Origin: Thermofilaceae archaeon
Lineage (GTDB): Archaea > Thermoproteota > Thermoprotei > Thermofilales > Thermofilaceae
NCBI GenBank assembly: GCA_027017025.1
Contig: JALURH010000085.1
Span: forward strand, 1-19,758
Length of the DNA stretch: 19,758 nt
Direction of reading: 5' to 3'
In this document: positions 6,209-14,295 of the stretch, one piece after another
Position numbering within the stretch: the first letter of the stretch is position 1
Layout: each line of letters begins with the position of its first letter
The notes under the pieces: model-generated
The model's input: only the letters and a program-made list of their open reading frames with translations
Told to the model about the DNA's origin: nothing
The model's database searches: none
Translations under genes and position numbers: made by a program

Positions 6209-8410
6209 TTAATTGAATACCTCTTTAGCCACCTCTTTTGCAAGTTCTACACATTTGTCCCTAAACTTATTATAGGCCTCGGTAAAGCCATTCATCGTCT
6301 TCACTGTAGATCCAAATGATCCCCACTCCTCAGGTCTTAGACCCCCAGTACCCATTCCTCCAATATCTACGCCAGCTTCTTTCAAAACTTCTATAAGGTC
6401 TGGTGTGAGCTCATATGCTTTTCTAAAATCTTCTATGGTCAAGAGTAGTTCTAGATACCTTGGATCATGTTCAAACATTATAGCATTATCGTACTTCATA
6501 AAATCAAACCCTGGCTCTAAAGATTTCTTGAGAACGTTAAGTTGATGATTCGGAAACTCTGTATTAGTCATATTGTTTCTAGCTAAAGTAAAGTAAGTAT
6601 CCATAGGCTTTCTCTTAGATGCAGGGAGTTCGTCAATATTATCCATTATCTCTTCTGCATCTTCAGGTTTTAACCCATACCTTCTTATTATGTATGCTAT
6701 CCATTTAGGTTTATTCACAGAGCTAAAGAATATCCACCAAACCCTTTGTGCAACAAGTGTCCCAGCCATACCTATTGCCTCCTCCCAATTCCTCAAGCAC
6801 TCAGCAACCTCTTCCTTCGTTCCCCCACATACACCAGCTTCTGCTAAAAATTCTATAAATGGTTCTTTATTTAATGGCCGCAAATAAGCTCTGAATGATA
6901 CAAGCTTTATCTTCTCATCAAGGGTCTTTGCTATATAGTCCCATCCCCAACCCGTAGGGCCTACCCATTCTTTGCCTACTTCAACCTTAGGCACACCCAA
7001 CTTTTTGGCAAGTTCAGCTAGTTTCTCTTCTGGATTTGGGAAAACTCTTAGTGCTTCACGAATCAATTCTTCAGCCTTTAATTCCCTTAAATGACCTTCA
7101 AGCCTTCCCCCCATATTTGTCTCATAAACCTTTGTGGTCTTAATACCCTTCTTCTTGGCCTCCGACATACCAGCAATTTTAGCTAAAATCAACCTAACCT
7201 GCTGTGATACAGTGAATGTTACAGTATTATTAGTTCCGATACCCTTGCTCTCCAATTCTCTCGTTATATCTATTGCCGCGGGACTACTTCCAGCAACTTT
7301 AAAGACTATGTTTGGTCTTCCTCTTTCTATAATTTCAGACCATCCCCAAAGGAGATAATCATCATAGTTTTTAAAATACTCCTCAGTAGCCGAATATATC
7401 CTTAGCGCATCTTCAAGGCTTCCTTCAACACTATCAGCGACATTCGGGTTAAGTTGATAACTCACCATACCGTCCCTAAAGTCTAGGAGAAAGGCCACTG
7501 GTCTAAATACCTCCATATTCGGCCACAGTGCTAACATGGTTGCTGCCATAGCTAAATCATCAGCCTTCTTCTCGGGATCTTTAAGTAACTCTGGGTGTTT
7601 TCTTAAGTAATCTCTAAATTTATCCCAGAGTGAAGGATCATCTCTATATGCTATTGCAGCTAATTGAGGATTAGTTGAAACCTGTACATAGCCAAGATGC
7701 CTTAACCATCTTAGACCTATTGCATAGTCATTCCCAAACCTACACATCCCGAGCTTAGCCATCTTATAGTAAACATTGTTCCATATTTCTTTTCTTAAGG
7801 CTTCAAGGTAGCTCAAAGTAATATTGTTTTTATCGATATTTTTCTCAATATTCTCTCCCATCCATGCAATCATTCCAATTCTTTTCGGATCACCAGCCAT
7901 GACTTTTTTCATATCTTCTATTTTCAATTTAACAACAGCTTCGGCTATGGGAGTAGCTCCATTAAATTCTTCTTTCTCAATATTTTCCCATTCATTTAAT
8001 GTATTGTATATTGCTTCAAGGCTTCCCTTGACTTCGTAGTCGTCGAACCCGACCCACTCTCTTTCAATACCATAGAAATTTGTAGCTATCTCAAGCAGTA
8101 CACTATATGCATACGCCCTTCTAAGAATCTTTTTGCGTCTAATTTCCTCTGAATCACTGTCTTCTATTTTATTCCTCAAAAATTCCAGGTGAAGTTGTCT
8201 AGTTACTGCTCCTATAACCTCAGATATACAAGTTGCTAATGCTGGATTAAGAAGATGGTCAGCAGCGAGCTCAGGGTATCCCGCTAGAGCAGTTCTTACG
8301 GTGTGGTCTGCATGGTCTAGACTTCGTGGGGGATAAGGAAGTTCCTCTGGCTTAGCGGATTTTACCTCCCTATATACATCCAATGCCTTGTCACCGTTAA
8401 AGAAATTCAT
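6209..8410 (-). CDS. Oversized transaldolase / F6P-aldolase-like protein
   Basis: This 733-aa protein has a central transaldolase-type barrel. Landmarks (numbered from ATG 8410) are VSTNPQ (244-249), matching the TTNPS loop after strand 1; VSYQLNP around Q319; and FKVAGSSPAAID, with K371 aligning to the Schiff-base lysine. KGIGTNNTVTFTVSQQ (389-404) matches the stretch after the lysine, and KVYETNMGGRLEGH has Y429 near the next catalytic-loop position. Q319 and Y429 resemble fructose-6-phosphate aldolase (Gln59, Tyr131 in FsaA) rather than transaldolase (Glu96, Phe178 in TalB). Ordinary transaldolases have 215-340 aa. Here about 220 residues precede and 240 follow the core, with no family I recognise. 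The strand-1 catalytic Asp is not at the standard spacing; D228 is near. The role is probably cytosolic sugar-phosphate metabolism. ATG 8410 was chosen over TTG 8413. Confidence 0.8.
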   Translation of the reverse strand: MNFFNGDKALDVYREVKSAKPEELPYPPRSLDHADHTVRTALAGYPELAADHLLNPALATCISEVIGAVTRQLHLEFLRNKIEDSDSEEIRRKKILRRAYAYSVLLEIATNFYGIEREWVGFDDYEVKGSLEAIYNTLNEWENIEKEEFNGATPIAEAVVKLKIEDMKKVMAGDPKRIGMIAWMGENIEKNIDKNNITLSYLEALRKEIWNNVYYKMAKLGMCRFGNDYAIGLRWLRHLGYVQVSTNPQLAAIAYRDDPSLWDKFRDYLRKHPELLKDPEKKADDLAMAATMLALWPNMEVFRPVAFLLDFRDGMVSYQLNPNVADSVEGSLEDALRIYSATEEYFKNYDDYLLWGWSEIIERGRPNIVFKVAGSSPAAIDITRELESKGIGTNNTVTFTVSQQVRLILAKIAGMSEAKKKGIKTTKVYETNMGGRLEGHLRELKAEELIREALRVFPNPEEKLAELAKKLGVPKVEVGKEWVGPTGWGWDYIAKTLDEKIKLVSFRAYLRPLNKEPFIEFLAEAGVCGGTKEEVAECLRNWEEAIGMAGTLVAQRVWWIFFSSVNKPKWIAYIIRRYGLKPEDAEEIMDNIDELPASKRKPMDTYFTLARNNMTNTEFPNHQLNVLKKSLEPGFDFMKYDNAIMFEHDPRYLELLLTIEDFRKAYELTPDLIEVLKEAGVDIGGMGTGGLRPEEWGSFGSTVKTMNGFTEAYNKFRDKCVELAKEVAKEVFN

Positions 8411-8432
8411 CAAAGAATTAATATTTAGTGCG

Positions 8433-8440
8433 GATAAAGC
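8433..8440 (-). promoter_or_regulatory. TATA-like element for a leaderless transaldolase-like transcript
   Basis: On the minus strand GCTTTATC is centred about 25 nt before ATG 8410, and no Shine-Dalgarno lies between. That spacing is the one expected for leaderless archaeal messages. It suggests this gene has its own promoter despite following AK6 by 76 nt. Confidence 0.4.
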
Positions 8441-8486
8441 ATGAATGTATTTAGAGCTATATGGCTGTACTAATACCGGACTTTCC

Positions 8487-9056
8487 TTACCTAGAAAATA
8501 GAAAGTTTTCTAACTCCTTGCTTAGAGACTCCAACCAATTAACAGATCCAGGTTTAGGCCCCTTATGTTCCTTTATTATTTCGAGGATCCTTCTCGTAGC
8601 TTTCTCAACACTTAAATTAGTAATATCTAATTCGAAGATTTTCTCAAAATCGAAGTGATTTATCGCATCAACTAAAATAATGTCAAGTACCTCGCTCTCT
8701 ACATTTTCTTTTATCTTCTGAGTGCTGTAGCCTCTTTCTTCTAATCTCTTTTTTAGAATTAGAGGATTAAGCCTGAGTACTATAACTAAGTCAACCATAT
8801 CTTGCGGAACCAGCTCTACGATATGTCCTTCAATTACTAAATTTTGAACAAATCTCAGTTCATTGCAAAGTAGTTGACGTCCCCTCTCAATATCTACTAT
8901 GAAAGAATCTCTTTTGGGATCATAACCTATTAGAGCTCCTCTATTTTTGACGAATTCACCTAAACTTATTAATTTAGCACCTATTTTTTTGGCTATGTTT
9001 CTAGCTATTGTAGTCTTACCAACTCCGGGTGTACCTGTAATAAAAATCTTAACCAT
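8487..9056 (-). CDS. AK6/Fap7-type adenylate kinase, ribosome biogenesis factor
   Basis: This P-loop NMP kinase of the AK6/Fap7 family has weak adenylate kinase/ATPase activity and, in eukaryotes and archaea, binds uS11 (Rps14) in small-subunit maturation. Walker A GTPGVGKTT lies at residues 8-16. EGHIVELVP is the typical NMP-binding segment, and RLEERGYSTQKIKENVESEV is the lid-like arginine-rich helix region. The C-terminal GPKPGSVNWLE is characteristic of archaeal AK6. Length is about 189 aa. ATG 9056 is chosen over GTG 9065 because GTGATC at 9065-9060 then becomes the ribosome site, and the protein begins MVKIFITGTPGVGK. It is divergent from the DUF763 gene (69 nt apart) and upstream of the transaldolase-like gene on the same strand. 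Confidence 0.92.
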   Translation of the reverse strand: MVKIFITGTPGVGKTTIARNIAKKIGAKLISLGEFVKNRGALIGYDPKRDSFIVDIERGRQLLCNELRFVQNLVIEGHIVELVPQDMVDLVIVLRLNPLILKKRLEERGYSTQKIKENVESEVLDIILVDAINHFDFEKIFELDITNLSVEKATRRILEIIKEHKGPKPGSVNWLESLSKELENFLFSR

Positions 9057-9125
9057 AATGATCACTTATATTTCGCTATATTCTTTACATTAACAAAATA
9101 AGGTTATTCGTTATCTACATTATTT

Positions 9126-10229
9126 GTGGATAATTTACGTAGTGGTATAGCTGATCTACCGTTACATGGTGGCAAAGCACCTTCATGGCTTTTTAGTAGA
9201 ATGGTTAAACTTGGCGGATTAATTATAAAGATAATAATTAAAGAATACGGGGTAAACGAGCTTCTTAAACGGTTAGCGGATCCATTTTTCCTTCAAGCAC
9301 TTGGTAATGTCTTAGGATATGATTGGCATAGCAGCGGTGTTACTACCGTAACATTAGCAGCCCTGAAAGAGGCGTTAAATCCGGAAGAAACAGGCATTGC
9401 TATATGTGGAGGTAAAGGTAAATACTCTCTTCAAACAACTAAGGAAATTAAGGAGAAAGGAGATATGCTTGGTTTATCAACTAATAGAATTATATATCTT
9501 CAAAGAGTTAGCCGGTTAGCAGCAAAGGTAGATAATGCAGCACTACAAGATGGCTTCACTATATACCACCATGTTTTGGTATTTACTGAAAACGGTGGTT
9601 GGACTATAGTGCAACAGGGTATGAATACAGATTTAAAGCTTGCAAGAAGATATCACTGGTATTACATGACTACCTCTAGTTTTGTCGAAAATCCCCACTT
9701 CGCTATCATTGGTATAAGAATGAGGAATGTTCTAAACATGGTCGATAAAAAGAGTAGGGAAGCTAGAGAGGTGTCGGTAGATTTAGTACGAGAAAATCCT
9801 AAAAAACTTGCACCGATATTATCTGAGCTAAAAGGTTATAAAACACTTGACACTTGGTTGGGTAAAGGTTCTAGGAAAAAGGTGGTAAGATATCTTAAAA
9901 TGCCCTGGAATATAAACTGGAATGCGCTAAAAAGAGCGTATGAATTACAGCCCATGAATTACGAAGAACTACTTTTAATAAGAGGGATAGGTCCTTCAAC
10001 TATCAGGGCTCTAGCATTGATCTCAGATATAATATATGGTGCTGAGCCCAGCTGGAAAGACCCAGTTAAATACTCTTTTGCCTTTGGAGGAAAAGATGGT
10101 GTTCCATTCCCTGTAAACATAAGAGCTATGGATGAAGCCATCGATCTTTTAGAGAATGTGCTAACAACTTTGAACATAAAAGATAAAGATAATATACTTA
10201 GGAGAATAAGGAGAGTTAAATTATATTAA
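9126..10229 (+). CDS. DUF763 family protein with helix-hairpin-helix
   Basis: The N terminus SGIADLPLHGGKAPSWLFSRM is the hallmark of the DUF763 family, found in many archaea and some bacteria and lacking an established function. The 367-aa length is normal. Other visible features are ICGGKGKYS (93-101), a histidine pair in IYHHVLVF (147-154), VQQGMN (162-167) and a helix-hairpin-helix around residues 281-302 (ELLLIRGIGPSTIRALALIS) that suggests DNA or RNA binding. A nucleic-acid role is therefore plausible but inferred. GTG 9126 gives the usual family start. It is divergent from AK6 and followed after 93 nt by a phosphoribosyltransferase on the same strand. Antisense open frames over it are shadows. 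Confidence 0.88.
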   Translation: MDNLRSGIADLPLHGGKAPSWLFSRMVKLGGLIIKIIIKEYGVNELLKRLADPFFLQALGNVLGYDWHSSGVTTVTLAALKEALNPEETGIAICGGKGKYSLQTTKEIKEKGDMLGLSTNRIIYLQRVSRLAAKVDNAALQDGFTIYHHVLVFTENGGWTIVQQGMNTDLKLARRYHWYYMTTSSFVENPHFAIIGIRMRNVLNMVDKKSREAREVSVDLVRENPKKLAPILSELKGYKTLDTWLGKGSRKKVVRYLKMPWNINWNALKRAYELQPMNYEELLLIRGIGPSTIRALALISDIIYGAEPSWKDPVKYSFAFGGKDGVPFPVNIRAMDEAIDLLENVLTTLNIKDKDNILRRIRRVKLY

Positions 10230-10322
10230 TCCTAGAAACTCCTTAATTCCAGGACAATCATCTATTAGTTAGCACTTAATTAGGACCGTAAAGTTTTTTC
10301 TAGTCATGTTGTGTCTTTACAT

Positions 10323-10868
10323 ATGGGTAATTTAAAGGTATTGGAGTGGGAAGAGTTATACTGGGATGTATATGAACTAGCTAAAAAGATAAAGAAAAGT
10401 GATTTTAAGGCTGATATGCTAGTTGCCGTGGCTAGAGGAGGATGGGTCATAGGCCGTATTCTCTCCGATATTCTCGGTTTAGATAACGTAGCTGGACTCA
10501 CTATAAAGTTTTATAAAGATATTGGAGAAACAGACAACCAGCCTAGACTTATTCAACCTCTGCCGAAGGAATTGCTTGGAAAGAGAATTCTTTTAGTTGA
10601 TGACATTGTTGATACGGGAGAAACATTAAGGGTTGCTATAGATCATGTAAAAGCTAGGCGAGCGCTTGAAGTCAGGAGCGCTGTGCCATATATTAAACCT
10701 TGGGCTAAGGTAAAACCAGACTACTATATTAAAGTTTTTGATTCTTGGGTTGTCTTTCCATATGAGTATATGGAGACAATAAAATCATTAAGTAATAAGG
10801 GTCTAGAGAAACTATCTAGTGCGGGATTAAATATAGAGAAAATAAGACGCCTACTTGAGTTAAAATAG
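10323..10868 (+). CDS. Purine-type phosphoribosyltransferase
   Basis: This is a type I phosphoribosyltransferase (about 181 aa) that transfers ribose-5-phosphate from PRPP to a base. The PRPP-binding motif ILLVDDIVDTGET lies at residues 89-101, with the acidic pair D93-D94. VAVARGGWVIGRILSDIL (34-51) is the pyrophosphate-loop region typical of archaeal xanthine/guanine/hypoxanthine-type enzymes. SWVVFPYEYME near the C terminus resembles the base-binding hood of that group. The exact purine specificity cannot be read here. ATG 10323 fits the family N terminus; GTG 10311 would add four residues (MSLH). A role in purine salvage is the family expectation. Confidence 0.86.
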   Translation: MGNLKVLEWEELYWDVYELAKKIKKSDFKADMLVAVARGGWVIGRILSDILGLDNVAGLTIKFYKDIGETDNQPRLIQPLPKELLGKRILLVDDIVDTGETLRVAIDHVKARRALEVRSAVPYIKPWAKVKPDYYIKVFDSWVVFPYEYMETIKSLSNKGLEKLSSAGLNIEKIRRLLELK

Positions 10869-10971
10869 CATAGATTTACGTTAAAAAGATATATTTCCTA
10901 TATTCTTGTTAGTTGGCTAAGATTTGATAAAAGGGCTTAGTACAATTTGATGAAATAACGGGAGTGAAAAT

Positions 10972-11307
10972 ATGTCTTTAGAAGAACTTGAGAAGAGGAA
11001 GAAAATGCTTGAGAAAGTACTTGAGGAAACTAGACAAGAGCTTGAAACAATTAAGGAAAAATCTTTAAGAGCAGAGAAACTAGAGAAGGATATCTACGAG
11101 AAATTGGTCTCTTCAACAGATGTATATGAGAGAGCTAAACTTGAAGTGAAGTATGCAAAGATTATAGAAAAAAGGAGAGCTATTGAACAAAAACTTAGAG
11201 AGCTTGAAGAAAAGTATAGAGGTGTGAGGAAGGAAATTGAAGAAATTAAGAAGAAAATTAAGGCTTTTACACCAAGTGGCAAGTGGATTGTTGAGAAAGA
11301 AAGTTAG
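10972..11307 (+). CDS. Small coiled-coil protein, unknown function
   Basis: This 111-aa protein is almost entirely helical. Residues 2-98 are Glu/Lys/Leu-rich with heptad-like hydrophobic spacing, broken near 46-52 (SSTDVYER), which suggests two helices packed as an antiparallel hairpin. A short non-helical tail (AFTPSGKWIVEKES) follows. I recognise no family. It differs from prefoldin beta in lacking the central beta hairpins. Ribosome site GGAGTGA precedes ATG 10972 by three bases, and GATAAAAGG around 10926-10934 is a reasonable TATA element, so the gene looks real. Its stop codon overlaps the stop of the convergent FtsX-like gene by 2 bases. Confidence 0.75.
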   Translation: MSLEELEKRKKMLEKVLEETRQELETIKEKSLRAEKLEKDIYEKLVSSTDVYERAKLEVKYAKIIEKRRAIEQKLRELEEKYRGVRKEIEEIKKKIKAFTPSGKWIVEKES

Positions 11308-14273
11308 AAGAGATATTTTCTCTCGACTTCCCAATCTCTTGTCAGGTTTTTAACAAGATCTGCAACATAATCGACATATTTCATCGGTGTTTTCCCTACA
11401 GGTTCCGCGTCTAGTTCGATTCGGTATCTCTTTTCCTCAGGCTTTAATATCCCCTTGATATGACATCTTACAGTTCCCTTTATGTTTCCAGCAAGACCTA
11501 TGTAATCAAACTTTATGGTGAACATTCTTGTACCATCGGCTCTCTCTTCTTCGCCTAGATCTTCGACATTTTCTACTCTTTCGAGAGTTCCTTTGATTTC
11601 ACGAAGCCTAGTTATTATAAAGGCACGAAACATTTCCTCCTCTCCTCTCCTTAATTCTGCGCGTATGAATATTGTTTTCTTTGCTGTAGCCACAAGGTAT
11701 TTTTCCTCCCTCCTTTCTCTTTCCACCTTTTCCAACTTATATTTCCTTACTTTAGTGGGAGCGTATTTAAATGCAGCTTCAATAGCAGGTTTAAATGACC
11801 CGATTGCAGCAACAATTATGGCTATGATTATGGCTATAAAGCTCCAGTACCATTCCAGCTTCTGAACAAGCAGTATTTTCTGCTCTAGCGCTATCCTGTT
11901 AAGTACCTGGAAAGTTGCAAGTCCTGTGGTATAACCTAGAACTCCACTCAATAACCCATAGACTATGGCTTCTGCCATGAAGATTGTAGCTATGTGTGTT
12001 GGATTAAATCCTATGCTGTTGAAGATAAATATTTCTTTTTTACGTTCCTCTACAATACCATACATTGTTATCATTACGTTTAGAGCAACAATAGCAAGTG
12101 GTACCAGGAAAGCAATGTTACTTTCAAATATAGTTTCTACTTTTACATCAAATTTTAATTCTAAACACTTTCTCTCACTACATGTAATTAATAGGTATCC
12201 TCCTCCTCTCCTATCTAGGTAATTATTAGCTATCCTTAAGCCTTCTCCAATGGGTGGTGTTGAGGCAATACTATATAGACCAAAAACTGAATAGAAGTAA
12301 TCATATGGTATTTTTTCTGAAATATACTCTATATTTACAAGAATAGTATCGTTAAGTAAAATATGTCCAGGAACCATAGGATACCCTGGTACATCAAATT
12401 TTCCCTTTAAAAATTCTTCGTCAAAATATCCACATATTTCAGCGTTGATCATCATTGGTCTTCTAGAGCCAACTTTAATAAATAGAGATACTTCACTACC
12501 AATGTCAAAGAGCTTCCTAGTAAGAGGGAGAAGAATACATTTTTTATCCAGCTTACTAAATAAGTCTTTCATCTCGGGTGTGTATATAGCCTCTGTAGGG
12601 ACAAAACCTCCAATATTATGGAAAACATACTTCTTTTCCTCAGCTAATATTACTGCTTCAAATTTTGATTTAGGTAGGTTGTAGAAACGTGGTGAAATAT
12701 CTTTAGCACCCATCTCTTTTAAGATTTCTATATCAAGTGGATAGATCAATGTTGCAGCTTTGCCTTCAACAACCCGCCTAACATATAAGGCGTTTATCTC
12801 TCCGCCTTGAAACTCTCTAATAGTCTTTGAATACACCGTTGAGAACGATGAAAGTACGGTGATTGCCCATATTAATATAGCTATACTTGCTATAGTTATT
12901 AAGGTACGAATCCTCTTTCTCTTAGAGTATCTTTTTGCGATAGAAAATGCTGAAGATATAAATCCCGGTATACTTATTTTCCCTGGAAGTTCAGGTTCCT
13001 TAACGTAGCGTGGGATAAGGAATAATATCGTGAAGAATATGAAGAGCGAAAAGGAAGAGGAGTATATGAAGAATTGTTTATTTGTCCTCCAAAGCAATTG
13101 GAATCCCGGATAAAGGTAGGTAAATGTTAACTGAAATAAAAGATAAACCAGAGGAAAGAATATCATTTTTCTCCTGTTGTCATCAAATATATAGAAAACT
13201 ATTATAGCAGAGAATAGCGCCAAGAAAAATGGCATTATTATTGCCCCCTCAGAAGCCACCATACTTATTATGATTAATTGCTTCTCAATAACATCGTGGG
13301 AGATCGTATAAGCTCTATCCAAATAATCCATAGCAATATCAAACCGTTTTTCCTCAATAGCCTCAGATGCTTGTTGAATTAGATTTTCCGCTTTTTCGAT
13401 TAAACCTCTTTCCTTCGGCAAGTAAAAACCAAGTGATTCATATAGTGATAATTTACTTATCGCGGCGCTTACTTCCTCCTTTACCCTATTTAAAGCACCT
13501 CCAATACTAGCTTCAACAAGATTTATCCTGATGCCTTCCCGTCCAGCAGTTATTAATAAAGGCTCTTTAGGTGAGCCTATAGAAGAGGTATACGTATAAA
13601 GCCTCCTCTCTCTAATCCTATGAACAGTATAGGATAAAACCAGATACACGGGAACATTTTCTGGTACAATAATCTTTTTCTCAAGCACATTATACCCTAA
13701 ACTAGTACCTATCCTGAAACTATCCTCTGTTTTACCGAAAGTATCTATAACTTCGACCTTACATTTTATATTGCTACATATTCCTCCAATAAGCTTCTCT
13801 CCTATTCTCCTACCGTCAACACCATATACCTGTATCCAATAAACACCCGTCCACCCAGGAACAGTTATTGTGCCTTCCACAGGTATCGTAGCTGCCTTAT
13901 ACAAGTATACTTTAATACTTACATTTCCAGCAGTGATTTCTGTTAAATCTATTTTCACTGGCAATGACTTTAGGATACCTTCTCTTTCCTCTAAGACATA
14001 TACAAAGTATCTCCCAGATTCAAGTCTCTCCTTAATATATCCATTGTTATCTGTTAATCCGATAATAACTTCCCTACCAGGGTTTTGCCAATCATAGAAA
14101 ATAACCTTGACGTTAGCAACAGGAATTTCGTCAGGATACCTCAGTACGAACACCTCGATGGCGATTTGGGTTTTAGGTTCCCCATAGGTAAGTGAACTAG
14201 ATATCGCGAGTACCATAATCACTGTAAGCACTATACCTAACTTATACATCGGTGTATACTTCATCATATACAT
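11304..14273 (-). CDS. FtsX/MacB-like permease with large ectodomain
   Basis: This is a 989-aa membrane protein. Residues 10-30 look like a signal peptide. Residues 35-125 resemble a carboxypeptidase-regulatory (prealbumin-like) beta domain, and 130-215 a second beta domain. Residues 260-332 are a helical, coiled-coil-prone segment, followed by three membrane spans (about 338-363, 370-395, 400-421). The MacB/FtsX permease arrangement follows: one span (457-478), a domain of about 235 residues outside, then three spans (719-740, 762-785, 809-828), with the FtsX-like ERKKEIFIFNSIGFNPTHI (743-761) between the first two. A charged domain of about 150 residues ends the protein in the cytosol. Family members usually work with an ABC ATPase for lipoprotein or peptide export or mechanotransmission; none is adjacent. 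It starts 22 nt after pyruvate kinase. The start could be any of several early ATGs. Confidence 0.82.
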   Translation of the reverse strand: MYMMKYTPMYKLGIVLTVIMVLAISSSLTYGEPKTQIAIEVFVLRYPDEIPVANVKVIFYDWQNPGREVIIGLTDNNGYIKERLESGRYFVYVLEEREGILKSLPVKIDLTEITAGNVSIKVYLYKAATIPVEGTITVPGWTGVYWIQVYGVDGRRIGEKLIGGICSNIKCKVEVIDTFGKTEDSFRIGTSLGYNVLEKKIIVPENVPVYLVLSYTVHRIRERRLYTYTSSIGSPKEPLLITAGREGIRINLVEASIGGALNRVKEEVSAAISKLSLYESLGFYLPKERGLIEKAENLIQQASEAIEEKRFDIAMDYLDRAYTISHDVIEKQLIIISMVASEGAIIMPFFLALFSAIIVFYIFDDNRRKMIFFPLVYLLFQLTFTYLYPGFQLLWRTNKQFFIYSSSFSLFIFFTILFLIPRYVKEPELPGKISIPGFISSAFSIAKRYSKRKRIRTLITIASIAILIWAITVLSSFSTVYSKTIREFQGGEINALYVRRVVEGKAATLIYPLDIEILKEMGAKDISPRFYNLPKSKFEAVILAEEKKYVFHNIGGFVPTEAIYTPEMKDLFSKLDKKCILLPLTRKLFDIGSEVSLFIKVGSRRPMMINAEICGYFDEEFLKGKFDVPGYPMVPGHILLNDTILVNIEYISEKIPYDYFYSVFGLYSIASTPPIGEGLRIANNYLDRRGGGYLLITCSERKCLELKFDVKVETIFESNIAFLVPLAIVALNVMITMYGIVEERKKEIFIFNSIGFNPTHIATIFMAEAIVYGLLSGVLGYTTGLATFQVLNRIALEQKILLVQKLEWYWSFIAIIIAIIVAAIGSFKPAIEAAFKYAPTKVRKYKLEKVERERREEKYLVATAKKTIFIRAELRRGEEEMFRAFIITRLREIKGTLERVENVEDLGEEERADGTRMFTIKFDYIGLAGNIKGTVRCHIKGILKPEEKRYRIELDAEPVGKTPMKYVDYVADLVKNLTRDWEVERKYLF

Positions 14274-14295
14274 TTAATGAAATTTTTCATTGCCT

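Noticed and set aside
8411..8413. TTG start for the transaldolase-like gene
   Set aside because: The ATG immediately downstream (8410) is preferred and lies at leaderless distance from a TATA-like element.
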